The notes beneath the pieces were generated by a model. It saw only the letters and a program-made list of their open reading frames with translations, had not been told where the DNA came from and ran no database searches. The translations under genes were made by a program, and so were the position numbers. From Bin52 sp965243345 (GTDB lineage Bacteria; Pseudomonadota; Alphaproteobacteria; Thalassobaculales; Thalassobaculaceae), in NCBI GenBank assembly GCA_965243345.1, contig CBDEUR010000003.1, forward strand, positions 248,001-312,000: a stretch of 64,000 bases of DNA. Reading direction: 5' to 3'. Below, in pieces: positions 8,200-16,554 of the stretch. The stretch's first letter is position 1, and every line of letters begins with the position of its first letter.

Positions 8200-9027
8200 T
8201 CAGCTGGCGAGCCCGCAGGACGCGGGACCGAGCGGATTGGGGTCGAGCTGGCGCCCGGCCGCTGCTCCGAGCCAGTCGAGACCGGCCCGCAGCTTCACCA
8301 CGTCGCCGATCACGATGATCGCCGGCGGCATGATGCCGGACGCTCCGGCATCGCTGGCGCATCGTCCGAGCCGGGTCTCGAGAACCGCCTGGTCCGGAGT
8401 GCAGGCACTGGCGATCACCGCGACCGGCTCGTCCGGGTCGCGCCCGCCTTCCATCAGTCTCGCGGCGATCTGGTCCAGGTGTTTCAACGCCATGTAGATC
8501 ACGATGACCGGAGAGCTCTGCGCCACGGCATGCCAGTCCACACCGGTGGCCTCACCGGTCGCATCATGGCCGGTGACCATGGTCACGGCATGGTTGGTCT
8601 CGCGGTGGGTCAGCGGGATGCCGGCATAGGCCAGACCGCCGATCCCGGCTGTAACACCCGGTACGATGCGGAAGGGTATTCCCGCCGCGACCAGTGCCAG
8701 AGCTTCCTCGCCACCGCGCCCGAACACGAACGGATCGCCGCCCTTCAGCCGCAGGACCCGCTTGCCCCGACGCGCGAGCTGCACCAGGCGCAGGGAAATG
8801 TCCGCCTGCCTTAACGAGGGCTTGCCGCCACGCTTTCCGGCGAATTCCCGCGGCGTGTCCGGCGGTGCGAGGGCCAGCACGGCATCGGGGACCAGCGCAT
8901 CGTAGATGATCACGTCGGCTTCCTTCAGCCCCTGCAGCGCCAGCAGGGTCAGCAGGCCGGGGTCCCCCGGGCCGGCGCCGGCCAGCCACACGCTGCCGGG
9001 GCGGAACTCGGGTCCGGGCACCATCAC
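8200..9027 (-). CDS. cobA: Uroporphyrinogen-III C-methyltransferase (SUMT)
   Basis: Makes precorrin-2 from uroporphyrinogen III with two SAM, the entry step to the corrin ring; 275 residues, normal for stand-alone SUMT. Seen: GAGPGDPGLLT (about 17-27) for SAM binding, IIYDALV, the signature VLRLKGGDPFVFGRGGEE (about 91-108), PGVTAGIGG and a C-terminal TPDQAV. There is no CysG-type dehydrogenase domain, so precorrin-2 oxidation to sirohydrochlorin, which CbiX needs, would be done elsewhere. The start overlaps the stop of the upstream unknown gene by ATGA, and the cobB start follows closely. Confidence 0.95.
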   Translation of the reverse strand: MMVPGPEFRPGSVWLAGAGPGDPGLLTLLALQGLKEADVIIYDALVPDAVLALAPPDTPREFAGKRGGKPSLRQADISLRLVQLARRGKRVLRLKGGDPFVFGRGGEEALALVAAGIPFRIVPGVTAGIGGLAYAGIPLTHRETNHAVTMVTGHDATGEATGVDWHAVAQSSPVIVIYMALKHLDQIAARLMEGGRDPDEPVAVIASACTPDQAVLETRLGRCASDAGASGIMPPAIIVIGDVVKLRAGLDWLGAAAGRQLDPNPLGPASCGLAS

Positions 9028-9482
9028 CGGGGCGTCGAATCCGGCCGGTATCGTTCCGGCATCTGCGGGTTGTTGGCCGGGTTGGTGTCATGCCGCACGA
9101 GGCGACTGATCACCGCGCCGCCTGCAAGCGGCCCGAGCTCCGCTTCAATGGCATCGGCTGCCGAACGGGAATAGACCTCCCGGCCATCGACGTGGATCGA
9201 GAAGGACACCAGGTACTTCTCCCGCTTTGCCGGATCGGCGAGCACTGCCCGGGTCCAGGCGTAGAGCGGGTAGTGTTCGATCCCCTCGCGCTCAGCCTCG
9301 GCACAGTAGCCGGCGAACAGGTCGTACTGGCACATGAGCACCGCGTCGTGGCGCGCAAGGATGCGCTGCAGCCCGGCCAGTCGAGGATGGTCGCGGTTCT
9401 CGCGCGCAAACCGGGCGGCGTCGCCGGCCAGCGTGACGCGAAGCTGGTACTGCCATTGCACCGGCGACTCCTGTTCGGTCAC
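9024..9482 (-). CDS. Unrecognised conserved-looking gene in the cobalamin locus
   Basis: A soluble protein of 152 residues with no signal peptide or membrane helix. I do not recognise the family. Visible features: a basic N-terminal strand-like part (QWQYQLRVTLA), a Cys in VLMCQYDLFAGYC, a Tyr/Trp-rich middle (HYPLYAWTRAVLADPAKREKY), a beta-like piece SFSIHVDGREVYSR and a charged tail with NPANNPQMPERYR. GTG 9480-9482 is chosen because GAGGTG lies 8 bases upstream; a longer frame extends to 9563 but has no ribosome-binding site. Its stop overlaps the cobA start (ATGA), so it is first in the cobA-cobB operon and likely functionally tied to the corrin pathway. Confidence 0.7.
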   Translation of the reverse strand: MTEQESPVQWQYQLRVTLAGDAARFARENRDHPRLAGLQRILARHDAVLMCQYDLFAGYCAEAEREGIEHYPLYAWTRAVLADPAKREKYLVSFSIHVDGREVYSRSAADAIEAELGPLAGGAVISRLVRHDTNPANNPQMPERYRPDSTPR

Positions 9483-9633
9483 GGGGCACACCTCGCGTCG
9501 AATGCGTCCGGAACGGACTCTACGCCACCCGTATGCCCGCGCCAACAGCCGCCGTGCCGGCATCGTTCTTCAACCGGTGTTCGCGCCGACGTATCGTGGT
9601 CTCGTGACCGGACCCCGGACGGAAGGGAGCATC

Positions 9634-10725
9634 GTGGAACGACATGCGCAGGGACCCCTGAGGCGCGGCTGGACAACCGGGGCGTGCGCGACGGCGGCGA
9701 CGCGGGCGGCCTACACCGCTCTTCTGACCGGACGGTTCCCCGACCCGGTGCAGATCACCCTGCCGCGCGGACAGCAGCCGAGTTTCCCGCTGGCGCACAG
9801 GAAACTCCTGGCCGGCCGGGCCTGTGCCGGCGTCATCAAGGACGCGGGGGACGATCCCGATGTCACCCACGGCGCCCTGGTCATGAGCACCGTCAGCCAC
9901 GCGCGTGCCGGCGAGGGCGTCCTGTTTGCCGCCGGTCCCGGTGTCGGGACGGTGACCCTGCCGGGACTGCCGGTCCCGGTCGGGGAGCCGGCAATAAATC
10001 CCGCGCCGCGGCGGATGATGCGCACGGTAATCGAGGAGGTCTCGGCGCAACACGGGGCAACCGGGGACGTGATGATCGAGGTGGCGATCCGCAACGGTGC
10101 CAGGCTCGCTGAACGGACCTGGAACCCGCGGCTCGGGATCACAGGCGGTCTGTCGGTGCTGGGAACGAGCGGAATCGTCGTTCCCTATTCCTGCTCGGCA
10201 TGGATCCACTCGATCCGGCGCGGCATCGACGTCGCGCGGGCAACCGGAACCCGGCATGTCGGGGCCGCCACCGGGTCGACGTCGGAGGCCGCGACCCGTC
10301 TGCATCACGGTCTTGACGAGACGGCGATGATCGACATGGGCGACTTTGCCGGCGGCATGCTGAGATACCTGAAGTCGCATCCCGTCCCGCGGCTGACCAT
10401 CGGCGGGGGGTTCGCCAAGCTGACGAAACTGGCACAGGGTGCGCTCGACCTGCACTCCTCGCGCAGCCAGGTCGACTTTTCCCGCCTGGCGGCGCTGGCA
10501 CGCGAGTGCGGTGCCGGCACGGCGACGGCCGACGACATCCGCTGCGCGTCGAGTGCGTCGCGGGTGCTCGAACTCGCCCGGTCCGCGGGCGTGCCGCTTG
10601 CCGATGCGGTGGCGGCGGCGGCCCGGACCACGGCGCTCGACGCGCTGGGGCAGTCGTCGGTCGCGGTCGAGGTGCTCGTCTTCGACCGTGACGGGACGCT
10701 CACCGGAGAGGCGCATGGCTGGTAG
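9634..10725 (+). CDS. cbiD: Cobalt-precorrin-5B C1-methyltransferase
   Basis: CbiD-type enzyme that methylates C1 of cobalt-precorrin-5B, the anaerobic-route counterpart of the CobF step; 363 residues, normal length. Diagnostic motifs: RRGWTTGACATAATRAAY near the N-terminus, VIKDAGDDPDVTHG (about residues 68-81), INPAPRRMM, GITGGLSVLGTSG, and near the C-terminus GGGFAKLTKLAQG. The GTG at 9634 is preferred because GGAAGGGAG lies 5-7 bases upstream; longer frames lack one. It is divergent from the unknown gene at 9024-9482, with about 150 bases between. The 3' end overlaps cobK by 11 bases. Confidence 0.94.
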   Translation: MERHAQGPLRRGWTTGACATAATRAAYTALLTGRFPDPVQITLPRGQQPSFPLAHRKLLAGRACAGVIKDAGDDPDVTHGALVMSTVSHARAGEGVLFAAGPGVGTVTLPGLPVPVGEPAINPAPRRMMRTVIEEVSAQHGATGDVMIEVAIRNGARLAERTWNPRLGITGGLSVLGTSGIVVPYSCSAWIHSIRRGIDVARATGTRHVGAATGSTSEAATRLHHGLDETAMIDMGDFAGGMLRYLKSHPVPRLTIGGGFAKLTKLAQGALDLHSSRSQVDFSRLAALARECGAGTATADDIRCASSASRVLELARSAGVPLADAVAAAARTTALDALGQSSVAVEVLVFDRDGTLTGEAHGW

Positions 10726-11500
10726 CCGGGTCCTGGTCCTCGGGGGGACGGCGGAGGCCCGGATGCTCGCGGACCGGTTGCATGGCACCGCCGGCTGTGA
10801 TGTCACCACCTCGCTTGCGGGCGTGACCCGTGATCCGCGCCGGCCGGCCGGCCGGCTTCGGGTTGGAGAGTTTGGCGGCGCGGACGGGCTCGCCCGCCAC
10901 CTGGAGCGGACCGGGACGGCTGGCATGGTCGATGCGACCCATCCCTGGGCGGTGGTGATCAGCCGCAACGCCGCCGAGGCCGGGAGCAGCGCCGGGGTAC
11001 CCGTGCTGCACCTGGTCCGCCCGGCCTGGGAGCGGCGGGATGCCGATCGCTGGCACGAGGTGGAGAACGCGGCGGCCGCCGCACGCTGGCTCGACGGATC
11101 GGACCTCGTGTCGGGAAGCGTGGTGTTTCTCACCGTGGCGAGGGCGGAGCACGCCGCCTTCGCCGGGGTCACGCGGTTTCGCTATATCGTCCGGACCATC
11201 GAGCCTGTCACCGACAACCCGCTTGCGGCCGAACCGGTCCACGCGCGCGGACCGTTCACCCGTGCCGGAGAGACGGCGTTCATGCGCGAACGCGGTGTGG
11301 CCTGTCTGGTCACGCGCAACAGCGGCGGGGCGGCGAGCGTCGCCAAGGTCGAGGCGGCGCGGGATCTCGGACTTCCGGTGGTGATGCTCGAGCGGCCGGC
11401 TCCACCGCAGGGAGAGACCGTTGCGAGCGTCGAGGAGGCCGTCGCCTGGGTACGCCGCCTCATCGGTGACGGTCACCCGCGCCGCGGGCGCAGCAGGTGA
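10715..11500 (+). CDS. cobK: Precorrin-6A (cobalt-precorrin-6A) reductase
   Basis: NADPH-dependent reductase of the corrin ring, CobK/CbiJ family, 261 residues. Seen: a nucleotide-binding start VLVLGGTAEARMLA (about 6-19), the family signature DATHPWA (about 73-79), GPFTRAGE and LVTRNSGG (about 200 and 212). The ATG at 10715 lies inside the last codons of cbiD (11-base overlap), so the two are co-translated. The 3' end runs 28 bases into the convergent cobM gene. Family call is firm. Confidence 0.92.
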   Translation: MAGSRVLVLGGTAEARMLADRLHGTAGCDVTTSLAGVTRDPRRPAGRLRVGEFGGADGLARHLERTGTAGMVDATHPWAVVISRNAAEAGSSAGVPVLHLVRPAWERRDADRWHEVENAAAAARWLDGSDLVSGSVVFLTVARAEHAAFAGVTRFRYIVRTIEPVTDNPLAAEPVHARGPFTRAGETAFMRERGVACLVTRNSGGAASVAKVEAARDLGLPVVMLERPAPPQGETVASVEEAVAWVRRLIGDGHPRRGRSR

Positions 11501-12234
11501 ACATGGTCGGGGTCGTAGAGAGCGCTGTCGCGCCCGTCGGCTTCGCCGATCGCCCGTCCGACCAGGATCAGTGCCGTGCGGGTGATCCGAGCCGCCCGGA
11601 CCTGCCGGTGGATGGTCTCGAGCGTTCCCCGGATGATCCTCTGGTCGGGCCAGCTCGCGCGGTAGACCACCACGACCGGGTAGTCGGGTCCGTGGATATC
11701 CCCGAGCACCCGGCAGACATGGCGCAGGTTGCGCACCGAGAGGTGAATGGCGAGCGTCGCCGAGGATCGCCCGATCTCGGCGAGGTCCTCACCCGCTGGC
11801 ATTTCGGTGGCCTGCATCGCGGTGCGGGTCAGGATCACCGTCTGCGCCACCCCGGGGACGGTGAGTTCGCGGCCGATCGCGGCGGCGGCGGCCGAGAACG
11901 CCGCCACACCGGGGGTGATCTCCCAGGGGATGGACCGGGCATCGAGCCTGTGGATCTGTTCCGCGATCGCACTGTAGATTGACGGGTCGCCGGAGTGGAC
12001 CCGGGCGACGTCGAGGCCCTCCTCGTGGGCGGTGGTCATCTCCTCGATGATGGCCCCGAGCGTCATCGGTGCGGTGTCGAGCACCCTGGCGTCGGCGGGC
12101 GCGTTGGCGATGACGTCGCGGGGAACCAGCGATCCCGCGTACAGGCACACCGGGCACCGCGCGATCAGGCGCTGGCCGCGAACGGTGATGAGGTCGGGCG
12201 CCCCGGGACCGGCGCCGATGAAGTGCACGGTCAC
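11473..12234 (-). CDS. cobM: Precorrin-4 C11-methyltransferase
   Basis: SAM-dependent methylation of C11 of (cobalt-)precorrin-4; 253 residues, CobM/CbiF family of the tetrapyrrole methylase fold. Motifs: IGAGPGAPDLITVRG at the N-terminus, YAGSLVP, VARVHSGDPSIYSAIAEQ (about 77-94), EITPGVAAFSAAAA, and LTRTA. The start ATG overlaps the stop of cbiG-cobJ (ATGA), so it is the last gene of the run cbiX-cobH-cobL-cobI-cbiG/cobJ-cobM. Its 3' end overlaps the convergent cobK by 28 bases. Confidence 0.94.
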   Translation of the reverse strand: MTVHFIGAGPGAPDLITVRGQRLIARCPVCLYAGSLVPRDVIANAPADARVLDTAPMTLGAIIEEMTTAHEEGLDVARVHSGDPSIYSAIAEQIHRLDARSIPWEITPGVAAFSAAAAAIGRELTVPGVAQTVILTRTAMQATEMPAGEDLAEIGRSSATLAIHLSVRNLRHVCRVLGDIHGPDYPVVVVYRASWPDQRIIRGTLETIHRQVRAARITRTALILVGRAIGEADGRDSALYDPDHVHLLRPRRG

Positions 12235-13997
12235 GACGTGGTCCCTTCCACCGCGTAACCGCGCGGTGTGTAGACGCGGCCGCCGACCGTCCGGGTCCGG
12301 CTGTTGCCCACCAGCAGCAGCGAGAGCATGTCGACGCGTGCCGGGTCGAACCCGGCGAGCCCGGTGATCTCGATCCGCTCTTCCGGCCGCCCGATGGACC
12401 GGCCGTGCACGAGCGGGGTATCCGGCGGACGGGAGGCGGCAAGTATCTCCAGCGCGTGGGCCAGCAGGTCGCGGCGGCGCGACGATGCCGGGTTGTACAG
12501 CGCCACCACGAAATCCCCCTCGGCGGCCGCCCGCAGCCGCTCGAGGATCACCGCGCGCGGGGTCAGCAGGTCTGACAGCGAGATCATGCAGAAATCATGC
12601 CCGAGCGGGGCCCCGCTGCGGGCAGCACAGGCAAACGCGGCGGAGATGCCCGGTGCCACCTCGACCGCGATCCGGCGCCAGTCCTCGCGCCCGGTGCGAT
12701 CCAGGGTCTCGAACACGAGGCTCGCCATGGCATAGACACCCGGATCGCCGGAGGAGACCAGTGCCACCGTGCTGCCGGCGGCCGCGAGCTCGAGTGCCGC
12801 GACGACCCGTTCCCGCTCGGCGCCGAGCGGGAACCGGTGACAGCGCTTGCCGGCGGCAAGCGGGCCGAGCAGGTCGAGGTAGAGGTCGTATCCGACAAGG
12901 TCGGTCGCGGCGCCGACGAGCCGGTCGGTCTGCGCGGTGCGCCAGTCCGCCGCACCGGGACCGGTTCCGACCACGAACAGTCGTCCCCGGCCCTGTCCCG
13001 TCCGGGCGGGATCGATCACGCCGGGTGCGATGGCAACGGCACAGGTCGCGTTGGCCGAGCGTTGTTTCGGCACGATCAGCCGGGATTTGTCGCCCGCGGC
13101 GGCGAGCGCCGCCGCCTCGGCCACGCCGTGGGTCCCGACCGCGGCGAACACCACCTCCGACGGAGTTGCCAGCCGCGGGGTTTCGCGCTCGAGCCGCTCC
13201 GCCGGGAAAAACCGGGCCGGACGGCCCAGCGCATCGGCCACGGCATGGACAGCCGGTTCATCCATCTTCAGGTCGATCGATGCGATCAGCGCCGCGCTGT
13301 CGGGCGCGAGGGCATTGCGTGCGAGGGTTGCGCGCACGAGCGCCACGAGTTCCGCCGGATCGGCTGCCCGCACGCACCCGACTCCCACTGCCAGCACCTC
13401 CGGGTGGTACAGTAGCCCGTCGGCCGGTACCGGTTCGGCGCGATGGCCGGCGCGCAGCGACAGCGCCGCTCCGTCAAGTCGGTTCAGCTTCGCCGCCTCG
13501 AGCCAGGCAAGCTCAGGATCGACACTGACCGCCTCTCCGGCGAGCAGGCGAGACGCGACCGCCGCGTAGGACGCGGTCGGGGCAAGGTGCCAGCCCGACG
13601 GTGGCGCGTCGAGCGCAACCCCGAGCACCAGGTCACTCGCGGTTGTAATCGTGGGCGAGACGCCGAGCACCTCGCCGATCCGGACCGCGAGATCGTTGGC
13701 GCCGGTGTGTCCGCCGAGGATCGGCACCACGGCACTTCCGTCATCCGCGACCGCGACGACCGGCGGGTCGGTGCGCTTGTCATCGATGACTGGTGCCAGC
13801 ATCCGGACCAGGGCGCCGATGGCCCCGACGAAGACGACAGGTTCCCCGGAACGGAACACCGCGCGCAGGTGCGGACCGAGCCCGGTGATCACGACATCGG
13901 CCGCCGGGTGCCGTGCATGCAACCGCGCCTCCAGCGCGCCGGCAATGCGCCGCGCCGTTCCGAGTCCGGAGAGCGACACGGCAATGATCGCGGTCAT
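12231..13997 (-). CDS. cbiG-cobJ: Fusion: cobalt-precorrin-5A hydrolase + precorrin-3B C17-methyltransferase
   Basis: A bifunctional protein of 588 residues. Residues about 1-130 are the CbiG N- and middle parts (PILGGHTGANDLA at about 92-104). Residues about 200-325 are the CbiG C-terminal/CobE domain (AVGVGCVRAADPAEL, IDLKMDEPAV). Residues about 339-588 are the CobJ/CbiH methylase (LFVVGTGPGAADW, LVSSGDPGVYAMASLV, LYNPASSRRR). CbiG opens the ring-A lactone releasing acetaldehyde in the cobalt-early route, and CobJ does ring contraction with C17 methylation. The ATG at 13997 overlaps the cobI stop. CbiG-CobJ fusions are known in proteobacteria. Confidence 0.92.
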   Translation of the reverse strand: MTAIIAVSLSGLGTARRIAGALEARLHARHPAADVVITGLGPHLRAVFRSGEPVVFVGAIGALVRMLAPVIDDKRTDPPVVAVADDGSAVVPILGGHTGANDLAVRIGEVLGVSPTITTASDLVLGVALDAPPSGWHLAPTASYAAVASRLLAGEAVSVDPELAWLEAAKLNRLDGAALSLRAGHRAEPVPADGLLYHPEVLAVGVGCVRAADPAELVALVRATLARNALAPDSAALIASIDLKMDEPAVHAVADALGRPARFFPAERLERETPRLATPSEVVFAAVGTHGVAEAAALAAAGDKSRLIVPKQRSANATCAVAIAPGVIDPARTGQGRGRLFVVGTGPGAADWRTAQTDRLVGAATDLVGYDLYLDLLGPLAAGKRCHRFPLGAERERVVAALELAAAGSTVALVSSGDPGVYAMASLVFETLDRTGREDWRRIAVEVAPGISAAFACAARSGAPLGHDFCMISLSDLLTPRAVILERLRAAAEGDFVVALYNPASSRRRDLLAHALEILAASRPPDTPLVHGRSIGRPEERIEITGLAGFDPARVDMLSLLLVGNSRTRTVGGRVYTPRGYAVEGTTS

Positions 13998-14698
13998 TTC
14001 CAGGCCCGGCCACGCCGGTGGAACAGGATCATCGAGAAATACGGCACTGTGGCGGCCTCGACCCGGGCCAGCGGGATCAGTCGTTCCGTTCCCATCGTCG
14101 CATGTTCGACATAGGCCGATCGCGAGTCGAGCCCTTCGCGGACCAGCAGGGTCCGTATCCTGGCGAAGTGACGTCCCAGCTTGACGATCGCCGCCGCATC
14201 GGTGTGCTCCAGCTGTCGCGCGATCACACTGTCGGCCAGGGGTGCGGGGATCACTGTCAGCACGTCGTTGCGCGCGGCGAGCGGGGTTCCCAGGCGGGCC
14301 GCACAGGCCGTCAGCGAGGAGACACCCGGGATCACCTCGACCCGGTGGCTCCCGGCAAGCCGGGCAAACAGGTAGGCGAAGGACCCGTAGAAGAAAGGGT
14401 CGCCCTCGCACAGGGCTGCCACCGACCGGCCGGCATCGAGTTCGGTCCCGATGCGTCGGGCGGCATCGTCGTAGACGTGATCGGGAGGAAACCGTGCGGC
14501 GGCCATCGGGATACGTATGGCAAACTCGGCACAGCGCCCGGGCAGATGCGGAGCGGCGATGCTCCGCGCAAGGCTCGAACCGTGCTCCGGTGCCGGGAAC
14601 ACCACGAGATCGACCTGCTGCAGGATGCGCACCGCCTTCAGCGTGATCAGGTCCGGGTCCCCCGGCCCGATGCCGATACCGTACAACGTGCCGCTCAC
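13994..14698 (-). CDS. cobI: Precorrin-2 (cobalt-factor II) C20-methyltransferase
   Basis: SAM-dependent C20 methylation, CobI/CbiL family, 234 residues. Motifs: YGIGIGPGDPDLITLKA at the N-terminus, LCEGDPFFYGSFAYLF (about 96-111), VIPGVSSLTACAARLG (about 121-136) and VKLGRHFARIRTLL. GTG 14696-14698 overlaps the cobL stop as GTGA and is preferred to an upstream ATG eight codons earlier, because such couplings run through the whole operon. Substrate metallation state is inferred from the CbiX context. Confidence 0.93.
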   Translation of the reverse strand: MSGTLYGIGIGPGDPDLITLKAVRILQQVDLVVFPAPEHGSSLARSIAAPHLPGRCAEFAIRIPMAAARFPPDHVYDDAARRIGTELDAGRSVAALCEGDPFFYGSFAYLFARLAGSHRVEVIPGVSSLTACAARLGTPLAARNDVLTVIPAPLADSVIARQLEHTDAAAIVKLGRHFARIRTLLVREGLDSRSAYVEHATMGTERLIPLARVEAATVPYFSMILFHRRGRAWK

Positions 14699-15912
14699 TG
14701 CCGCTCCCTGGCCACGCGCCACCGGGTGACAGGCATCATCGCCCGCCAGCCCCGGAACGAGCCGACCGGAGCCGACCGTGCGACCGATATCCGCACCAGA
14801 TCGCCGCCGAGACGCGCCTGCTGTTCGAGCAGGACCGCCTCGCCTTCCAGGGTGACGACATTGGCAACGAGGCGCCCGCCGGGACGGAGTGCCGACCAGC
14901 AGGCCTCGACCATGCCGGGCGTGGAGATGCCGCCGCCGATGAAGACCGCGTCGGGCGCCTCGAGCCCGTCGAGCGCATCCGGCGCCCGCCCGTTGACGAA
15001 TTCGAGCCCGGGAACCCCCAGCCGGGCGGCGTTCTGGGCCGCGATGTTGCGGCGTCCGTCATCGGGTTCGATGGCGATTGCACGCGCGCGCCGGTCCGAC
15101 CGCATCCATTCGATGGCGATCGATCCGCATCCGGCTCCGACATCCCACAGCAGGGCCCCGGGGCCCGGTGCCAGGGCGGCGAGGGTGGACGCCCGGACTT
15201 CGCTGCGCGTGATCTGGCCGTCATTCAGGTAAGTGTCGTCCGGCAGGCCCGGCACGCGCGCATGTTCGACGGCACCGGGACCCGCGACGAGCTCGACCGC
15301 CAGGGTGTTGAGGTCGGCGCCTTCGGCATGCTGCCAGGTCCCGGCGATGCCCGAGCGCCTCGCCTCGTCGGCGGCACCCATCCGCTCGAGCAGGTGCAGC
15401 CGGCTGTCTCCGTAACTCCGGTCTGCCAGGTACGCCGCCACCCGGGCCGGGGTGGTGGCGTCGTGCGACAGCAGGACCAGGCGGGCGCCGTGGCGAAGGG
15501 CCGGTGCGAGCAGGTCGATGGGCCGGCCGTGCAGCGTGAGAAGCTCGACCTCGTGTTCCGGCCAGGCCAGCCGGGCACAGGCGAGTGCAAAGGCGGACGG
15601 CGCGGGAACGATGTGCATCTCCCCCGGCTCGAAGTGCCGGGCAAGGGTGGTGCCGATTCCGAAGCACATGGGATCACCGGTGGCGAGCACGCACACCCTG
15701 CGGCCTCGCCATTCGGCCATACGCGCGACGGTGCCGGTCAGCGGTCGCTGCCACACCAGCCGGGGCCGGGTATCGCCCGGGAGCATGGCGAGGTGCCGGG
15801 CGCCGCCGACCAGGCACTCGGCCGCGTCCAGCAGGGCTCGCGATGCGGCCGACAGGTCCGCGATACCGTCGGCGCCGACCCCGAGAACGCTGAGCCAGGG
15901 AGTGCCGGTCAT
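14695..15912 (-). CDS. cobL: Precorrin-6Y C5,15-methyltransferase (decarboxylating), CbiE-CbiT fusion
   Basis: A bifunctional methylase of 405 residues for C5 and C15 methylation and decarboxylation of the C12 acetate. Residues about 7-210 are the CbiE methylase (LSVLGVGADGIADL, VLATGDPMCFGIGTTL, PAPSAFALACARL, LLTLHGRP). Residues about 225-400 are the CbiT Rossmann methylase (YLNDGQITRSEVRA, WDVGAGCGSIAIEW at 256-269, IFGGG-like VFIGGGIS). The ATG overlaps the cobH stop (ATGA). Length and domain order match CobL proteins. Confidence 0.94.
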   Translation of the reverse strand: MTGTPWLSVLGVGADGIADLSAASRALLDAAECLVGGARHLAMLPGDTRPRLVWQRPLTGTVARMAEWRGRRVCVLATGDPMCFGIGTTLARHFEPGEMHIVPAPSAFALACARLAWPEHEVELLTLHGRPIDLLAPALRHGARLVLLSHDATTPARVAAYLADRSYGDSRLHLLERMGAADEARRSGIAGTWQHAEGADLNTLAVELVAGPGAVEHARVPGLPDDTYLNDGQITRSEVRASTLAALAPGPGALLWDVGAGCGSIAIEWMRSDRRARAIAIEPDDGRRNIAAQNAARLGVPGLEFVNGRAPDALDGLEAPDAVFIGGGISTPGMVEACWSALRPGGRLVANVVTLEGEAVLLEQQARLGGDLVRISVARSAPVGSFRGWRAMMPVTRWRVARERQ

Positions 15913-16550
15913 TGCTGCAGGCCCGCAGCCAGCCGGGCCAGGGCATTGACCGCGGCCGCTGCCATGGCACTGCCTCCGCGGCGTCCGAGCAGGGTAGCGG
16001 ACGGCACCCGCGGGCCGGATCCGGCGAGTGCGGCCTTTGACTCGGCGGCACCCACGAACCCTACCGGGAAGCCGAGCACGACCGCCGGCATCGGGGCGCC
16101 GGCCTCGATCTCCTCGAGCAGGCGGAACAGGGCCGTGGGCGCGTTGCCGATCGCGACCACGGCGTCGCCCTGGTCCTCTCGCCACAGCTCCACCTGGGCG
16201 GCCGAGCGGGTCGTCGTTCCCGCTCGGGCAAGCTCCGGCACCCGCGGGTCGCCGAGGCGGCAGACCACGGGGCTGCGAACCCCGCCGGGCGGCAGCGAGA
16301 CCCCGGACGCGACCATGCGGCAGTCACACAGGATCGGCGCGCCGCGGCGCAGCGCCGCGACTCCCCGTGACACGGCGGCGGGGGAGAACCTGAGATCGCG
16401 GGTGATGTCCGGCATGCCACAGGCATGCACCAGCCTGATGGCGACGGCCCGTTCGTCAGCGCTGAACCTGTCGAGGTCGGTCTCGCGCAGGATGGCGTCA
16501 CGAGAAGCCCGGTAGATCCGGTCCGGGTCCTTCAGGTAGCCGTGCGTCAT
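15909..16550 (-). CDS. cobH: Precorrin-8X methylmutase
   Basis: Moves the C11 methyl group to C12, giving (hydrogeno/cob)yrinate; 213 residues, normal for CobH/CbiC. The catalytic His is in RLVHACGMPDI (His about 42). Other family signatures are ILCDCRMVASGV (about 73-84), VVAIGNAPTALFRLLE and the glycine-rich VLGFPVGFVGAAESK. The gene starts four bases after the cbiX stop and overlaps cobL, so it sits second in the leftward operon. Confidence 0.95.
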   Translation of the reverse strand: MTHGYLKDPDRIYRASRDAILRETDLDRFSADERAVAIRLVHACGMPDITRDLRFSPAAVSRGVAALRRGAPILCDCRMVASGVSLPPGGVRSPVVCRLGDPRVPELARAGTTTRSAAQVELWREDQGDAVVAIGNAPTALFRLLEEIEAGAPMPAVVLGFPVGFVGAAESKAALAGSGPRVPSATLLGRRGGSAMAAAAVNALARLAAGLQQ

Positions 16551-16554
16551 GTGC

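Noticed and set aside
12485..13528. 347-codon plus-strand frame inside cbiG-cobJ
   Set aside because: Arg/Pro-rich shadow of the cbiG-cobJ coding strand, as expected in G+C-rich DNA.
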